Below are positions 1 to 10,294 of a stretch of 64,000 nt of DNA, in pieces; position 1 is the first letter of the stretch; each line of letters starts with the position of its first letter. The notes under the pieces were generated by a model. The model was not told the origin of the DNA. It saw only the letters and a list, made by a program, of their open reading frames with translations, and ran no database searches. The DNA comes from CAUZIZ01 sp965218775 (GTDB lineage: Bacteria; Acidobacteriota; UBA6911; RPQK01; JAJDTT01), in NCBI GenBank assembly GCA_965218775.1, contig CBDCLS010000005.1, forward strand, positions 1,302,001 through 1,366,000, given 5' to 3'. Made by a program: the position numbers and the translations under genes.

Positions 1-921
1 GTCCTTGTAGACTCGGGCGCTGCTGCCGTTGGCTTGTTGCAGTGCCTGGGCCTGTTCCAACTCGGACTCCAGGGCCCCCTCTAAGCGCTGATTGCGGGCC
101 AGACCGAAGACGTAATCCACTCGATGCTCCTCACACCATTTCATCAACGCCTCGCGGGCAAAGCTGCTGTCCGCCCGCAGAGTAATGCGGACCTTCGGCC
201 ACTTCGCCCGCAGTTGTCCCACCATCCGCTCCATCTCCTGGACCGCTCCTTCGGAGCCATCCAGGTTCGACACCCGCAGCTTGGCCCCCAGCACATACCC
301 CTCGCAAAACACATACAGCGGCAGGTAGCAGTAACACCGGTAGTAGCCATGGTAGAAACGACCCTCCTGTTCTCCGTGCAGCGGATCATCCGTCGCATCC
401 AGGTCCAAGACCAACTCCTTCGGTTTCCCGCCTCGCACCCGAATGAACTGCTCCACCAAAAACGCTTCGACCGCGGCTTCATCCACCGGCGTCTTGCGAT
501 ATTTATCCTGCGTCACCGAGGACAACTCCAAACGATTGAGGGTGCTCTTGCCCGCACACGCCTTGCCTCGATCCGCTTCCGCTCGCCGATCCCTCCCCAA
601 GGGATCTTCCTTGCCGACCAACACCGCCATCAGCGGATCTGCCCGGAGCTCCTCATGATCGTTGACATCCTCATAGCCTAGGGCCAGTCCGTAAATCCGC
701 TGCCCCACCAGTTCCTCCACACTGAACTCGGTGAAGCGAGGATCGCGCCGGTCCCCAAAGCAGGCGGCCAAGCCGCTAATGAACCCATAGCGGCTCTCCA
801 CCTCCCGTAACAGCAACCCCCCGGAGTCTGAGGTGATCTGCCCCCCATTGAATTCTGCCTCGACTCGGCGCCCTTCTAGCTCTTGAAACTCCAGCTTGGA
901 AGCGATACACTCTGTGGTCAT
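1..921 (-). CDS. IS1380-family transposase, C-terminus missing at window edge
   Basis: DDE transposase that moves its own IS. The 307 codons visible start at ATG 921-919 and read MTTECIASKLEFQELEG, matching almost residue for residue the 465-aa transposase at 5539-6936. The first catalytic Asp region (LVLDLDATDDPLHGEQEG) and the second (RADSSFAREALM) are present; the Glu of RGEAENRIKEQQ lies beyond the edge. The reading frame is open through position 1, where it ends in YKD of the RVYKDFRY motif. It is intact as far as it can be seen and is probably active or recently active, because copy A and copy B differ at only scattered positions. Confidence 0.93.
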   Translation of the reverse strand, partial: MTTECIASKLEFQELEGRRVEAEFNGGQITSDSGGLLLREVESRYGFISGLAACFGDRRDPRFTEFSVEELVGQRIYGLALGYEDVNDHEELRADPLMAVLVGKEDPLGRDRRAEADRGKACAGKSTLNRLELSSVTQDKYRKTPVDEAAVEAFLVEQFIRVRGGKPKELVLDLDATDDPLHGEQEGRFYHGYYRCYCYLPLYVFCEGYVLGAKLRVSNLDGSEGAVQEMERMVGQLRAKWPKVRITLRADSSFAREALMKWCEEHRVDYVFGLARNQRLEGALESELEQAQALQQANGSSARVYKD

Positions 922-1015
922 AGTAGTCAGCTCCTTGTGATTATTAAGTATCTGATAACAAAGACTTTATATCACATAGAGCTGACTGCTTTTTCTTGTC
1001 TTTGAGAAATCCGGG
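1..1015 (-). mobile_element. IS1380-family element, copy A (cut by window edge)
   Basis: Right part of an IS1380 element nearly identical to copy B at 5341-7030. Its outer end reads GAGAAATCCGGG at 1004-1015 and is followed by CTAG at 1016-1019, the likely 4-bp target duplication; the partner lies left of the window. It interrupts the RAYT gene at 1016-1592. The other end of the element is outside the window. Confidence 0.9.
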
Positions 1016-1592
1016 CTAGATCCCGCACGATGTGGTCGTAGGTTTCTCTCTGCCAGAGCTTTTCCCCGGTTCGACCCACCTTCCGGTTGATCCTGCGTGC
1101 GGTGTAGCCCTTGATGGACCCGAGAATGCTTTCCAGATCTTCGCCCGCGGTCAAGGTCAACAAGGCATGGCAGTGGTTCGGCATGCAGACGTAATCACCC
1201 AGCCAGAATCGCGAGGGGTGGTAGTAGGCAAAGGCATCGTCGACGAACACCCGCAGTGCCGTCTGCCGAAAAAGGCAGCTCCCATAACCACTATCCAGGT
1301 ACTGCTGAATCACGTAGCTGAACCTCTTCTCAAACTCGCGCTGTTCTTTCCATTTGAGTTGCTGGAAGGAACGTTTCCAATCAGCATCGGGAGCCCACGA
1401 GATCCCGTGGGATTCGAGCCAGTGCCGTTGCTCCATCTTCCATTGCCCAAAAATCCTGGCCGGAAGGGAATCCCCCAGCCGGCAAGTCACGAAGTAGGTT
1501 ACGCCCTTCTGCCGCCAGTGGGGAAGGCTGCAGCGATAAACACAAGTGGCTTTGTGGGGATCAAAGGCAACAAAGGGCGGCGGTTTCGGCAT
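1016..1592 (-). pseudogene. RAYT (REP-associated tyrosine transposase) interrupted by IS1380
   Basis: Y1/HUH single-strand transposase of the TnpA_REP group, which acts on REP hairpins. It starts at ATG 1592 (MPKPPPFVAFDPHKATCVYR). The metal-binding HxH is in MPNHCHALL and the likely nucleophile Tyr is in RETYDHIVRD. Genuine sequence ends at RDL; the following ARISQRQEKAVSSM is translated from the IS1380 end, giving an artificial stop at 972. The true C-terminus lies left of the window, beyond the IS. A half copy of the GGCCTCCAGGCCG repeat lies directly upstream, which suggests this RAYT belongs to that repeat family. Confidence 0.85.
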
Positions 1593-1630
1593 CGATCACA
1601 ATAACGCCGCAACCAAAGAAAAGACGAGTC

Positions 1631-1658
1631 GTAGTGGTGGCCTCCAGGCCGCCATCCC
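1631..1658. repeat. Half copy of REP family B (GGCCTCCAGGCCG)
   Basis: Reads GTAGTGGTGGCCTCCAGGCC, the core shared with the fuller copies at 21082, 22902 and 37311. Here it sits between the RAYT start and the end of the next gene. Confidence 0.55.
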
Positions 1659-1665
1659 TTCTACG

Positions 1666-3510
1666 TCAGCTGGCCGGAACAAACACCTTGGCGAGAGAGA
1701 TCGCGGGAAACGTCGTCAGGACTCCGGGCGATTGGCGGATGACCGTCAGAGCCACCTCGCAGTCCGCTTCTTTGACCTCAACCCAGAGCGAACCGGTGAA
1801 CTGGTTGGGTAGGTTGAGTGAAAGCGGAGCCTCGTTGGGAAAGCGGGCGAGCTGATTGCGCGCTCCCAGCGTGACCTCGGTAGGTCCGCGAAAAATCGCT
1901 CCGCTGGCATTGCGCACCGTTACCACCAGCGTGATGGGCTGCCCCTTGGTGTTGACCGCTGCGATTCCGGTCTGGATGCCCGCAGCCAGGTCCTGCGCCA
2001 GCGGGATCACAATCTTTCGCAGAGCAAAACTCTCACCCACACCCGCGGTCCCCAGGCTGGGCGAGCTGAAGAGCACAACGCCGCCAACCGGAATGCCATT
2101 GCCTCCATCATCCGGAAGGGCGCTCACTTCGACCGAGCCGACCAGATCTGTGTTTCCACCGGTTACGAGAACCAGGCATCCCAGAGGCGGAATCGTCAGC
2201 AGCCGCGTCCCCCCGGGAAGCCCCTGGCCGCCGAGTGTGACCCCCGATGGCGCGGTCCCATCTGAGCTGCGGACCCGGATTCGCACCGTGGCCGATTTGA
2301 GCGGCGACGGATTCACCAGAACCAACTGGGAGCCCAGGTCAACAGAAGGGATGTGGGCAAACTGAGCATAGAAGCTACGGGAGGCGATTCGGTTCTGAAC
2401 CACGGGAAAGGTCGTGAAGACACCCGGTGCCACCAAAATGACCGTTGCTCCAATCTTCCGATTCGCAGTGACAACCACGGTTCCCTGAAAAACACTGGGC
2501 AAGCTGGTAATGATCTCGTCGATAAACTGGGCACGATGTCCGCTGCCAGCCAGCTCGACCACGGTGCTGGCTACAACGATTCCGTTCTTGTTCTGCACCT
2601 GAATGAAGTATTTAGCGGGCCGCTCCTCCAGGTTGGTGATCGCCAGACCGGTCCGCTCGCCAGTCGAGGTGTTTCGAATCACGGGAGCCACGAAGGTGTA
2701 CAAGGCGTTGCTGGGTCCGACGCCGGTGGTGCCGGTGTCCCCCGTGAACAACACGGTTCCGCCGATACACTGGTCGGCCGACGCGCGCAGGGATCCGACG
2801 AAGGTGCTCGCGCCTCGCGTGGTAGCCGAGAGCGCCGCACCCGGACCCAGCACCAGGTTCAGGTCCTGGTTGGAATCCGAAGTCAGATTCCCCAGAGAAA
2901 CCGGGGTACGGGCACCCTTTGAATCCCGCGCAGAGATCTTGCCCGTGGCTTGATCTTGAAGATCCGTGTTGATCAGGAAGGCGCCCGAGGTGAGCGCCCC
3001 CGCCACGTGGGCAAACTGGGCAAAAGCTTGAAGGAATCGGAAGGCCGGAGCGATGTTGAGAGCGCCTGTCATCACACCGGTCTCGGAATTACCCTCCACG
3101 ATTACGTTGTAAGGCCCTTTAGGGGTATTCAGCGGAACGTTGAGAGGGAAGAATCTAAAGGTACCCAAATCCAGAACCTCCGATCCCGCACTGAGGTTGG
3201 GACCAAGAAAGTCGACCCCGTCGTCGTCCAGACTGGGAACGTCGTTGCCCGCGAGAATAAGGTTGGTGTTGACTCCCTGGAGGGCTGTCTCCGTACCAAA
3301 CACCAAGAACTGTCCAGTCAATTGAGCGGTCTTTCCGATAAACCGCGGGTCAATGGCTGAGTTCCCGGCGGTGACCGCGATGTCTACCCCGGTGACGGCC
3401 GAGTTGACTGCGACTGAAGGATCCTGGCTGCCGTTGAGAAAAGTGGGCAGGAAATTGGTGTCCATCGCTGCCGAGCTGAAGATGCCTCCGGTGACGCTTC
3501 CCGGAGTCAT
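1666..3510 (-). CDS. Large secreted beta-rich protein, C-terminal part of a frameshifted metalloprotease
   Basis: 614 codons if read from ATG 3510, with no catalytic motif of its own. It is rich in Val, Thr, Gly and Ser, with repeated segments of the type VVELAGSGHRAQFIDE, NQLARFPNEAP and GVLTTFP, as in extracellular beta-sandwich or adhesion domains. The ATG overlaps the stop of the upstream metalloprotease frame as ATGA. However, adding one base near 3535 joins the two frames into HAYTYYAEPLDGPMTPGSV, the kind of sequence expected at the end of a carboxypeptidase-regulatory-like domain. I therefore read this as the C-terminal two thirds of one ~895-residue exported protein. Real translational coupling is the alternative. 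Confidence 0.7.
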   Translation of the reverse strand: MTPGSVTGGIFSSAAMDTNFLPTFLNGSQDPSVAVNSAVTGVDIAVTAGNSAIDPRFIGKTAQLTGQFLVFGTETALQGVNTNLILAGNDVPSLDDDGVDFLGPNLSAGSEVLDLGTFRFFPLNVPLNTPKGPYNVIVEGNSETGVMTGALNIAPAFRFLQAFAQFAHVAGALTSGAFLINTDLQDQATGKISARDSKGARTPVSLGNLTSDSNQDLNLVLGPGAALSATTRGASTFVGSLRASADQCIGGTVLFTGDTGTTGVGPSNALYTFVAPVIRNTSTGERTGLAITNLEERPAKYFIQVQNKNGIVVASTVVELAGSGHRAQFIDEIITSLPSVFQGTVVVTANRKIGATVILVAPGVFTTFPVVQNRIASRSFYAQFAHIPSVDLGSQLVLVNPSPLKSATVRIRVRSSDGTAPSGVTLGGQGLPGGTRLLTIPPLGCLVLVTGGNTDLVGSVEVSALPDDGGNGIPVGGVVLFSSPSLGTAGVGESFALRKIVIPLAQDLAAGIQTGIAAVNTKGQPITLVVTVRNASGAIFRGPTEVTLGARNQLARFPNEAPLSLNLPNQFTGSLWVEVKEADCEVALTVIRQSPGVLTTFPAISLAKVFVPAS

Positions 3511-4355
3511 GGGCCCGTCCAGAGGCTCCGCGTAATAGTGTAGGCATGCCCGGAGGGCAGTCCCCCCAAACTATAGGTGCCGTCAGGCAGCGTGATCGCA
3601 CTGGAGGCCAGAACTCCGAACTCGTCGGAGGCCACCACGAAAGCGCCGAACACCGGGCTCCCGTCCTTGGTCACGGTTCCGGAAATGGTTCCCGTCAAAT
3701 TGTCGAAGCCCACCATGGGATAGGAGACGTTGATACCCGCCAGGTCATCCCAGGACAGCGCATCAACCGAATGGGTGAACTGGGGACCGGCAAAGAACAT
3801 GGTGGAGGAGCGCTGAATGGAATGAGCCAGATTCCAACTATGGCCAAACTCATGCTTGGCAACAGCCAGAAGATCAATCAGATCGGAATTACGATCCTCA
3901 GGTTCTGTCGTGGTGAAGATATTCCCCGGATTGAAGACGACATCGGTTTCCACGTCCCTCAGGTCCGGGAGCGTAAAGCGGGTACTGGATACACCGAGAG
4001 CGCTGCCGACGATATTCCGGTTGTTGGGGGTATCGGCAATCGTGACCACGTTCCTGCCATCCCCGACAGCCTCGAATATCGCAGTCTCGCCGGCACGAAG
4101 ACTGAGGGAAGAGATCTTGACCCAACAGTCGAGCGCTTTCAGCAACGCCTGCTTCGGATCGCTGCCATTCTCAACCTGACCCAGATCGTCGGTGAAGCCA
4201 TCCCAAATCTCCATGAAAATGGGAAAGTCCTGTGTGTTCCAGCTTTCGAGTTGGCCACTGACACCTGTCTTTACCACGTACGCGGTCAGCAGGACGAAGG
4301 CACCCAGGGCAACCATCAGGACCAATGAAGGCCTGCTTCTTTTATTCCTTCTCAT
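3507..4355 (-). CDS. Secreted matrixin-like zinc metallopeptidase with regulatory-like domain
   Basis: 282 codons from ATG 4355. Residues ~10-32 form a hydrophobic signal/anchor (SLVLMVALGAFVLLTAYVV). The zinc site HEFGHSWNLAHS gives HExxHxxxxxH of metzincins, and STMFF shortly after fits the Met-turn. From about residue 220, GTISGTVTKDGSPVFGAFVV is a carboxypeptidase-regulatory-like beta-sandwich. The likely role is extracytoplasmic proteolysis. It overlaps the upstream exported-protein gene by 14 bases, so the two are probably co-transcribed. The C-terminus TITRSLWTGP looks out of frame; see the entry at 1666-3510. Confidence 0.82.
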   Translation of the reverse strand: MRRNKRSRPSLVLMVALGAFVLLTAYVVKTGVSGQLESWNTQDFPIFMEIWDGFTDDLGQVENGSDPKQALLKALDCWVKISSLSLRAGETAIFEAVGDGRNVVTIADTPNNRNIVGSALGVSSTRFTLPDLRDVETDVVFNPGNIFTTTEPEDRNSDLIDLLAVAKHEFGHSWNLAHSIQRSSTMFFAGPQFTHSVDALSWDDLAGINVSYPMVGFDNLTGTISGTVTKDGSPVFGAFVVASDEFGVLASSAITLPDGTYSLGGLPSGHAYTITRSLWTGP

Positions 4356-4899
4356 CCCTTATCTCGTCCAATCTGTTCCGTACCCGATCGCAAATTCCGT
4401 CGAGCTCCATGAAAACGGGCGCCTTGCCCAACTTCAAAGCAGCCCGCAAAGGATGAGTCGGATAGAGGCGAATGGTCTTGCCTTCATCTCGGTCCGGAAT
4501 GACCTGAAACTGACCCAGTGGCCCCGACAAAGTCCGATCATGGTCGAGGAGATCCAGATACGAGAAGACAAGGTACTCCTGGCCCAGAACGTAAGAAGGT
4601 CCGTGTGAGACCTCGAGTGTCTCTCCGTCGACCGTCCCCCCATACTCGATGACCTCTACCTGATCCCCGGGATCTCCTTTGACCGCCTCGCTCACCTTGA
4701 AAACATGTCTGGTGAAGATGTGGCCGGCTTCGGTGTCACGGTAACTGATCTTGTCAACCAGCTTGCCCACGAAGACGTACCGGGTCTGTTCCAGAAAATC
4801 CTCACCAGTCACCGAAAAGTAGCTGGTCTGGGCAGTCAGAATCGGCAAGGCGAGAAGGGAAACGACAGCGACCAGAGAGACGCGCTGACCTAGCAACAT
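4342..4899 (-). CDS. Small exported protein of unknown function
   Basis: 185 codons from ATG 4899. I chose this start because MLLGQRVSLVAVVSLLALP followed by TAQTS is a clean signal peptide; the longer frame to 5148 adds only polar sequence. The mature part begins SYFSVTGEDFLEQTRYVFVG and contains a compact domain with GDQVEVIEYGG and VLGQEYLVFSY. The latter pattern resembles exported proteins with a tissue-inhibitor/netrin-like fold, but I cannot assign it firmly. Its end overlaps the metalloprotease start by 14 bases, so it may be a chaperone or inhibitor for that protease; this is inference from position only. Confidence 0.72.
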   Translation of the reverse strand: MLLGQRVSLVAVVSLLALPILTAQTSYFSVTGEDFLEQTRYVFVGKLVDKISYRDTEAGHIFTRHVFKVSEAVKGDPGDQVEVIEYGGTVDGETLEVSHGPSYVLGQEYLVFSYLDLLDHDRTLSGPLGQFQVIPDRDEGKTIRLYPTHPLRAALKLGKAPVFMELDGICDRVRNRLDEIRDEKE

Positions 4900-5209
4900 G
4901 GGCCGGTTATAGCAGACAAGACCATCACTCGCAAGTTTGGCAGCCGCGAGCAATGGTGAGTTCGTCTTACCCGAAGGTATTAGTGATCGAGCCTGCCGGG
5001 GAACGGTCGAAAGAGGATTGTGGGGTGGTTTTGCGGTCACGGTCTTGTTTGTCCCGGCGCTCAGATGTTCATTGACCAGGCAGCCAGAAAGTCGTCGATT
5101 TAAAGGGTCTATTGAGAACAACACAGAGATCATTTCGCGAGGCCCCACACCAAAGGGTTAGGCATCGGAATCCCAAGCACTTATTTTGGCACTTATTTGT
5201 CGAATAGCA

Positions 5210-5238
5210 TTGACATTTGTCAGGCGGGCTGCTAGAGT
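5210..5238 (+). promoter_or_regulatory. Sigma70-type promoter
   Basis: TTGACA at 5210-5215 and TAGAGT at 5233-5238 are separated by 17 bases and face the start codon at 5307. The rest of 4900-5306 shows no gene. Confidence 0.6.
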
Positions 5239-5306
5239 TTTTCAATTCTGATCAGGCTCGAAGGGAGTTTGTCTGAAGTCCACAAATAGGTAAGGATTTG
5301 GATATC

Positions 5307-5340
5307 ATGAAACAGTCACACTGGGTTGTCGTTTGCTTAG
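5307..5340 (+). pseudogene. 5' fragment (signal peptide) of the gene continuing at 7031
   Basis: ATG 5307, preceded by TAAGGAT, encodes MKQSHWVVVCL. The frame runs straight into the IS1380 copy B left end at 5341. Joining TTA 5337-5339 to ATC 7034 gives MKQSHWVVVCLIIFAVTLTG, a typical signal peptide, in frame with the 7031-10294 reading frame. Confidence 0.82.
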
Positions 5341-7030
5341 CCCGGATTTCTCAAGGAGAAAGCCGAAAGGGCGATTTTAGTCGATTTCTCGACGCCGGTC
5401 TGGGTCAAAGGCGCCGCTGAGGGCGGTGCAGAGTACGACAGGCGTCGTGAGGCCTGTGTCGAGCGCGGAAAACCGGTTTTTCAGACACACCTCAGGCGCC
5501 TCAGTTGCAGACGGCTGGGATTTCCGACTTTCCTTGGCTCAACCGAGCTGTTGAAGCTGGGCCAAGGCTTGGGCATAGAGTGCTTGGTAAGGATAACCCT
5601 CGCTCAAGGACAGACTCACCCGCCGGACACTGACCCGAATCTGGCCTCCTATCTTCAACAGTTTGAGGCGAATTGTCTGGCATTGCGCCTTCGCCCACTG
5701 GGTCCCCTTCAAAGCGACACGCCTCAACGTGTGCAGCAGATTATAGGCCACCGAGGAGAACCACAACCGCAGCTGATTGCTCTTGATGAGGTGCGTCGAG
5801 GTCCGATCGGCAAACAGCTCCAGCTGCTGTTCCTTGATCCGATTCTCCGCCTCCCCTCGCGCGCAGTACAGCTGCTCGTACAGCTTTTGGGCGGGCCACC
5901 GCTTCGCTCCCAGCGAGGTGACGACAAAGCGGGGATTGGATCCCTTACCCGTGGACTCGGCCTTGCCCACCACTCGCCGCTCTTGACTCCAGCTCTTGCG
6001 CGTCTGGTAACGAAAGTCCTTATAGACTCGGGCGCTGCTGCCGCTCGCTTGTTGAAGCGCCTGGGCCTGTTCCAGCTCCGACTCCAGGGTCCCCTCTAAG
6101 CGCTGATTGCGGGCCAGACCGAAGACGTAATCCACTCGATGCTCCTCACACCATTTCATCAACGCCTCGCGCGCAAAGCTGCTGTCCGCCCGCAGCGTAA
6201 TGCGGACCTTCGGCCACTTCGCCCGCAGTTGTCCCACGATCCGCTCCATCTCCTGGACCGCTCCTTCGGAGCCATCCAGATTCGACACCCGTAGCTTGGC
6301 CCCCAGCACATACCCCTCGCAAAACACATACAGGGGCAGGTAGCAGTAACACCGGTAGTAGCCATGGTAGAAACGACCCTCCTGCTCTCCGTGCAGCGGA
6401 TCATCCGTCGCATCCAGGTCCAACACCAGCTCCTTGGGTTTACCGCCTCGCACCCGAATGAACTGCTCCACCAAAAACGCTTCCACCGCCGCTTCATCCA
6501 CCGGCGTCTTGCGATATTTATCCTGCGTCACCGAGGACAACTCCAAACGATTGAGTGTGCTCTTGCCGGCACACGCCTTGCCCCGATCCGCTTCCGCTCG
6601 CCGATCCCTCCCCAAGGGATCTTCCTTGCCCACCAACACCGCCATCAGCGGATCCGTCCGTAGCTCCTCATGATCGTTGAGATCCTCATAGCCCAAGGCC
6701 AGTCCATAAATCCGCTGCCCCACCAGCTCCTCCACACTGAACTCGGTGAAGCGAGGATCGCGCCGGTCCCCAAAGCAGGCGGCCAAGCCGCGAATGAACC
6801 CATAGCGGCTCTCCACCTCCCGTAACAGCAACCCTCCGGCGTCTGAAGTGATCTGTCCCCCGTTGAATTCTGCCTCCACTCGGCGACCCTCCAGCCCTTG
6901 AAACTCCAGCTTAGAAGCGATACACTCTGTCGTCATAGTAGTCAGCTCCTTGTGTTTGTTAAGTCTTTGTTAACACAGACTTTATACCACATTGAGCTGA
7001 CTGCTTTTTCTTATCCTTGAGAAATCCGGG
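5341..7030 (-). mobile_element. IS1380-family element, copy B (complete, 1690 bp)
   Basis: The ends CCCGGATTTCTCAAGG (5341-5356) and CCTTGAGAAATCCGGG (7015-7030) are perfect inverted repeats. The flanks are TTAG on the left and TTAA on the right, a 4-bp target duplication with one mismatch. About 200 bp at the left end are non-coding. The element sits in the signal-peptide region of the large gene 5307-10294. Confidence 0.95.
5539..6936 (-). CDS. IS1380-family transposase, full length
   Basis: 465-aa DDE transposase. Catalytic residues are visible in LVLDLDATDDPLHGEQEG (Asp), RADSSFAREALM (Asp) and ARGEAENRIKEQQLELF (Glu). Length and architecture match the family. The start ATG 6936 is preceded by AAGGAGCTGACTACT on the minus strand, a good ribosome-binding site. 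No frameshift is seen. The same transposase may act on the 175-bp MITEs at 10976 and 39662, whose ends (CCCGCATTTCTCA) differ from its own by one base. Confidence 0.96.
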   Translation of the reverse strand: MTTECIASKLEFQGLEGRRVEAEFNGGQITSDAGGLLLREVESRYGFIRGLAACFGDRRDPRFTEFSVEELVGQRIYGLALGYEDLNDHEELRTDPLMAVLVGKEDPLGRDRRAEADRGKACAGKSTLNRLELSSVTQDKYRKTPVDEAAVEAFLVEQFIRVRGGKPKELVLDLDATDDPLHGEQEGRFYHGYYRCYCYLPLYVFCEGYVLGAKLRVSNLDGSEGAVQEMERIVGQLRAKWPKVRITLRADSSFAREALMKWCEEHRVDYVFGLARNQRLEGTLESELEQAQALQQASGSSARVYKDFRYQTRKSWSQERRVVGKAESTGKGSNPRFVVTSLGAKRWPAQKLYEQLYCARGEAENRIKEQQLELFADRTSTHLIKSNQLRLWFSSVAYNLLHTLRRVALKGTQWAKAQCQTIRLKLLKIGGQIRVSVRRVSLSLSEGYPYQALYAQALAQLQQLG

Positions 7031-10000
7031 TTAATCATCTTCGCCGTCACACTCACCGGATGGGCCGGGACCGACACGGGCACTTTCCAGGATTCTAGTG
7101 GACTCGCCTGGGTCGCAGATCCATATGGCGCGACCAGCTTTGGGATCAGTGGCACCGCCATCATGAGCCGGGCTCGCGCCCAGGAGTTCATCCAGGCCAT
7201 GAACGCCGGAGATGTCGAAAACTTCGGCCACACGGACTGGCGATTGGCGAGCCTGCCGGAGTTGCAGCGTCTGTCCAGGTCGGAAGACTTTACCGGTGAT
7301 GTGGGCACCTTGAACGTCTACTTGCGCTATGCGAAAGCGGCCTTGCGGTCTGTGGGTTCCAGTCTTGACGACCCCAACAGGATCACACTTCGCTCTGGCA
7401 AGAACGCTGATCTGGTTTATGCCTGGCCGGTTCGGGCACAGGAGATCGGGTCGGGGCTTGTCATTTTGGCCACCAACAGCCTCTGGATCAAGAAGGATTC
7501 AGAGATCATGGGTGATGTAGCGGTCAACGAAGTCAACGATCCCGCTAACCCGACGCTTGTTCCCGGGGTTGAAGCCCAGATCGATCAGAATTCAGAAATT
7601 TCGGGCTCACTGAAAGCGGACAGCATCGGCAACGAGCCAGGCACGAGTACTGCAGAGACCCTATGCAACGACATTCAGGGCCAGGGCCCGCTCGCATGTG
7701 AAAACCCGGACCCGCTCCTATTTCCGATCGTCGGCTTACCGGCGTTCCAGCCAACCGAGACGGATACGAGTACGGCAGCAGATGTCTCGGTGGCACAGAA
7801 CCAGAGTACCACTCTGACCAGCGGCACCTACCGCGACATCAGTCTGGCGAAAAACGCTAGCGTCTGTTTTGCCGGTGGCGTGTTCGACATTCGTTCGATA
7901 GATGGAGCTCTGAATGGTAACAACCTGGTCTTCCAGGCGGCGACCGAAGTACGAATCGACGACGATCTCATCCTCGGGTCCAGCCCATTTATCGGTGCCG
8001 ACGACGGTAGTTTTGGTTGCGATGATCCACCATTAGGAGCAATCAGCCCAACAGCCGCGGAGATCGTCTTCTTCATCGCCGGAGACAATGTGGCGACGGG
8101 GGCTGGCAAAAAGAATGACCCGGGTAACCTGAACGCGAACTTCTATCTCGGCTCTGGTGACATGGTGACCGGCAAGGATACCGATATCAAAGGTGGTATC
8201 ATCGCTCGTGATTTCACGTTGAACAGGAATTCGACCGTAGTCGCCGATGTAGCCTTCTCGTTTGCGGAGATCCCCACAGGACCGACAGCCGATCCCCAGG
8301 ATGTGTTTACCGACGGAGACACAGACCTTGAAATCATCTTGACCGGCAGCGATCCGCAAAACGAAAACCTGAGTTTTACGATTTCGGTGCCCCCCGGCGC
8401 CGCTGGATCGATCACTAGTGGCCCCATGGCGATTCAGGATCCTGCGTTGAAATTCTGCTCGGTTACGAGCTCTCAGCTTTGTTCCGTCGACGCGGATTGC
8501 CCGGGCGAGTTCTGCGCAGACACTTTTTGCTCGAACATCTCTCCCCGCCAGGGCTGTATGAATGACGTCGAATGTGCAGGAGCGGAAACCTGTACTGAAC
8601 AGGTGATCCCGCCCATCGCCAGCGCCAGCGTCACGTATGATCCCGTCGACGCCACGGACGCAGTCAACAGCTTCACTTTCAAAGTCACCAATGAAAGTAC
8701 ACAGGAGGCTGCCGCTGTCGTGGACATCAACCCAGTCGGAGATGTGCAGCCCGATCCTCCGGACATCGCCACCGTCGAGGCCTTCGACGGAGCCGCCCAA
8801 ACGACTCCTGGTGTCCCGGTGACCATTCGGTTGCGAGGGGATGCCCCCTGCGACGAGTTCGATGAAACCACCGAAAGTCTTGGCGAATGTCTTGTGGGCG
8901 TCGACCTGACTTTCAACATCGGGACGGCCTGTGGCGACACAGATCCGGGTCAGACGAATGATTGTGCTAGCCCTTCACCCGGTGATCTTTCTGGCCTCAC
9001 GCCCGAATCTGCCGACGTCGTCAGGACGGCAACCGTAGTGTATGACCCAGACACGGCCACCGCCGGTACCACGGATAGCTTCGAATTCGAGGTCTGTGGG
9101 GAGATTAATGGGGACGACGTCTGCGACGTAGCTACCGTTACCGTCAACACCGAGGCACCCACCGAACTGGCTGGAGATCTCTCCCTTTCCATCGCTCCCG
9201 ATCAGGAGGTGGAGATTGCCCTGGTGGGCAACAGCGGTGGCGTGGATGGTTCAGCCATGATGCCTGCCGCCACAGTCTCGGTAAGTTTGGCAAGCATCGA
9301 ACCGCCCGTCGACGAGTCTCTCTCGTTTCAAACCTCCGACACGGGGCGGTTGGTCTACATTGGTTCGGATCCCTCATCGGACGATCATGATATTGACCCC
9401 GAAGCATCTGTCTTGGCCGGAAATGCAATCACATGGGCCGGTCAGTCCACTGACCCTGCGGTGGCCTGGGTCGAAGGGACCCAGAGTGATTCGGACGTCC
9501 TGGAGACACTCACGGCAGTCTTGCCCGCATTAACCAACCTCACCGAAATCCTAATCGGTGATCTGGACACCGCGCCCTTGGATACGTCGGCATGCGGCGG
9601 ATCTCCTTGCGATGTGCTCTATGTCGGACCGATGGTCAGCTCGGGTTTCACCGATTTGCTCGCTGCAGAGTCCAACGTTGAGAGCTTTGTCAATAGTGGT
9701 GGAGGGCTCGTGGCCGAACACAACCTCAGCAATGCCAACGCCTATAAATGGCTTCCTTTCGAGGACCAAATCGGCCATACCGGTAGCGTCAACCAGAGTG
9801 GTGAGGCGGTCACAATCCTCGAAACGGGTCATCCCGTCATGGCAGGTCTAACGAATGCCGGATTGAGCAACTGGGGTTTCAGCGTGCATTCGCAATTCAA
9901 TACGGCCGTCGATGCCGGCTTCCTGAACCTTGCACAAGGGACCAATTCACTGGGATTGGGTAGTGTGACAGCTCCCTACATCATCGCTCGGGAGGAGGCG

Positions 10001-10294
10001 CCGGCGGAGGCAGTCTTCACCTTCACGATAACAATGCTTCCGACCGGCGGCGGCACCCTGTGCCTGGAACCAGACCCAGCAGGACCTGGCTGCTTGGACA
10101 ATCCCGCGATTACGGTGGGGTCTGTGCTGCCGGACAACATGGTCACCTTTATCAGCGACGGAACCCCCGGAACGCACACCTTCGAATACTCGGCCACGGA
10201 AGGTCCCACTACCGATATAGCCGTTGTCACCGTAATCGTCGGCGGTACGGAAAATTGCCTAAACGATGTAACTACCTGCGAGTTCGGCAGGTGA
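7031..10294 (+). pseudogene. Large secreted DUF1566-type protein, main part, 5' end displaced by IS1380
   Basis: 1,087 codons including stop; the first ATG downstream of the IS is 7163, so a 1043-aa protein without signal peptide could still be made. Near the start, SRARAQEFIQAMN and TDWRLASLPELQRL match DUF1566 (Lcl C-terminal) domains. A long beta-helix or lectin-like stretch follows (IDGALNGNNLVFQAATEVRI), then a Cys-rich segment of the CSVDADCPGEFC / CMNDVECAGAETC type common in secreted proteins of delta-group bacteria. Several Ig-like beta domains and a C-terminus ending NCLNDVTTCEFGR complete it. The probable role is a cell-surface or secreted structural protein. With the signal peptide cut off at 5340, export should be lost unless the IS excises. 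Confidence 0.8.
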
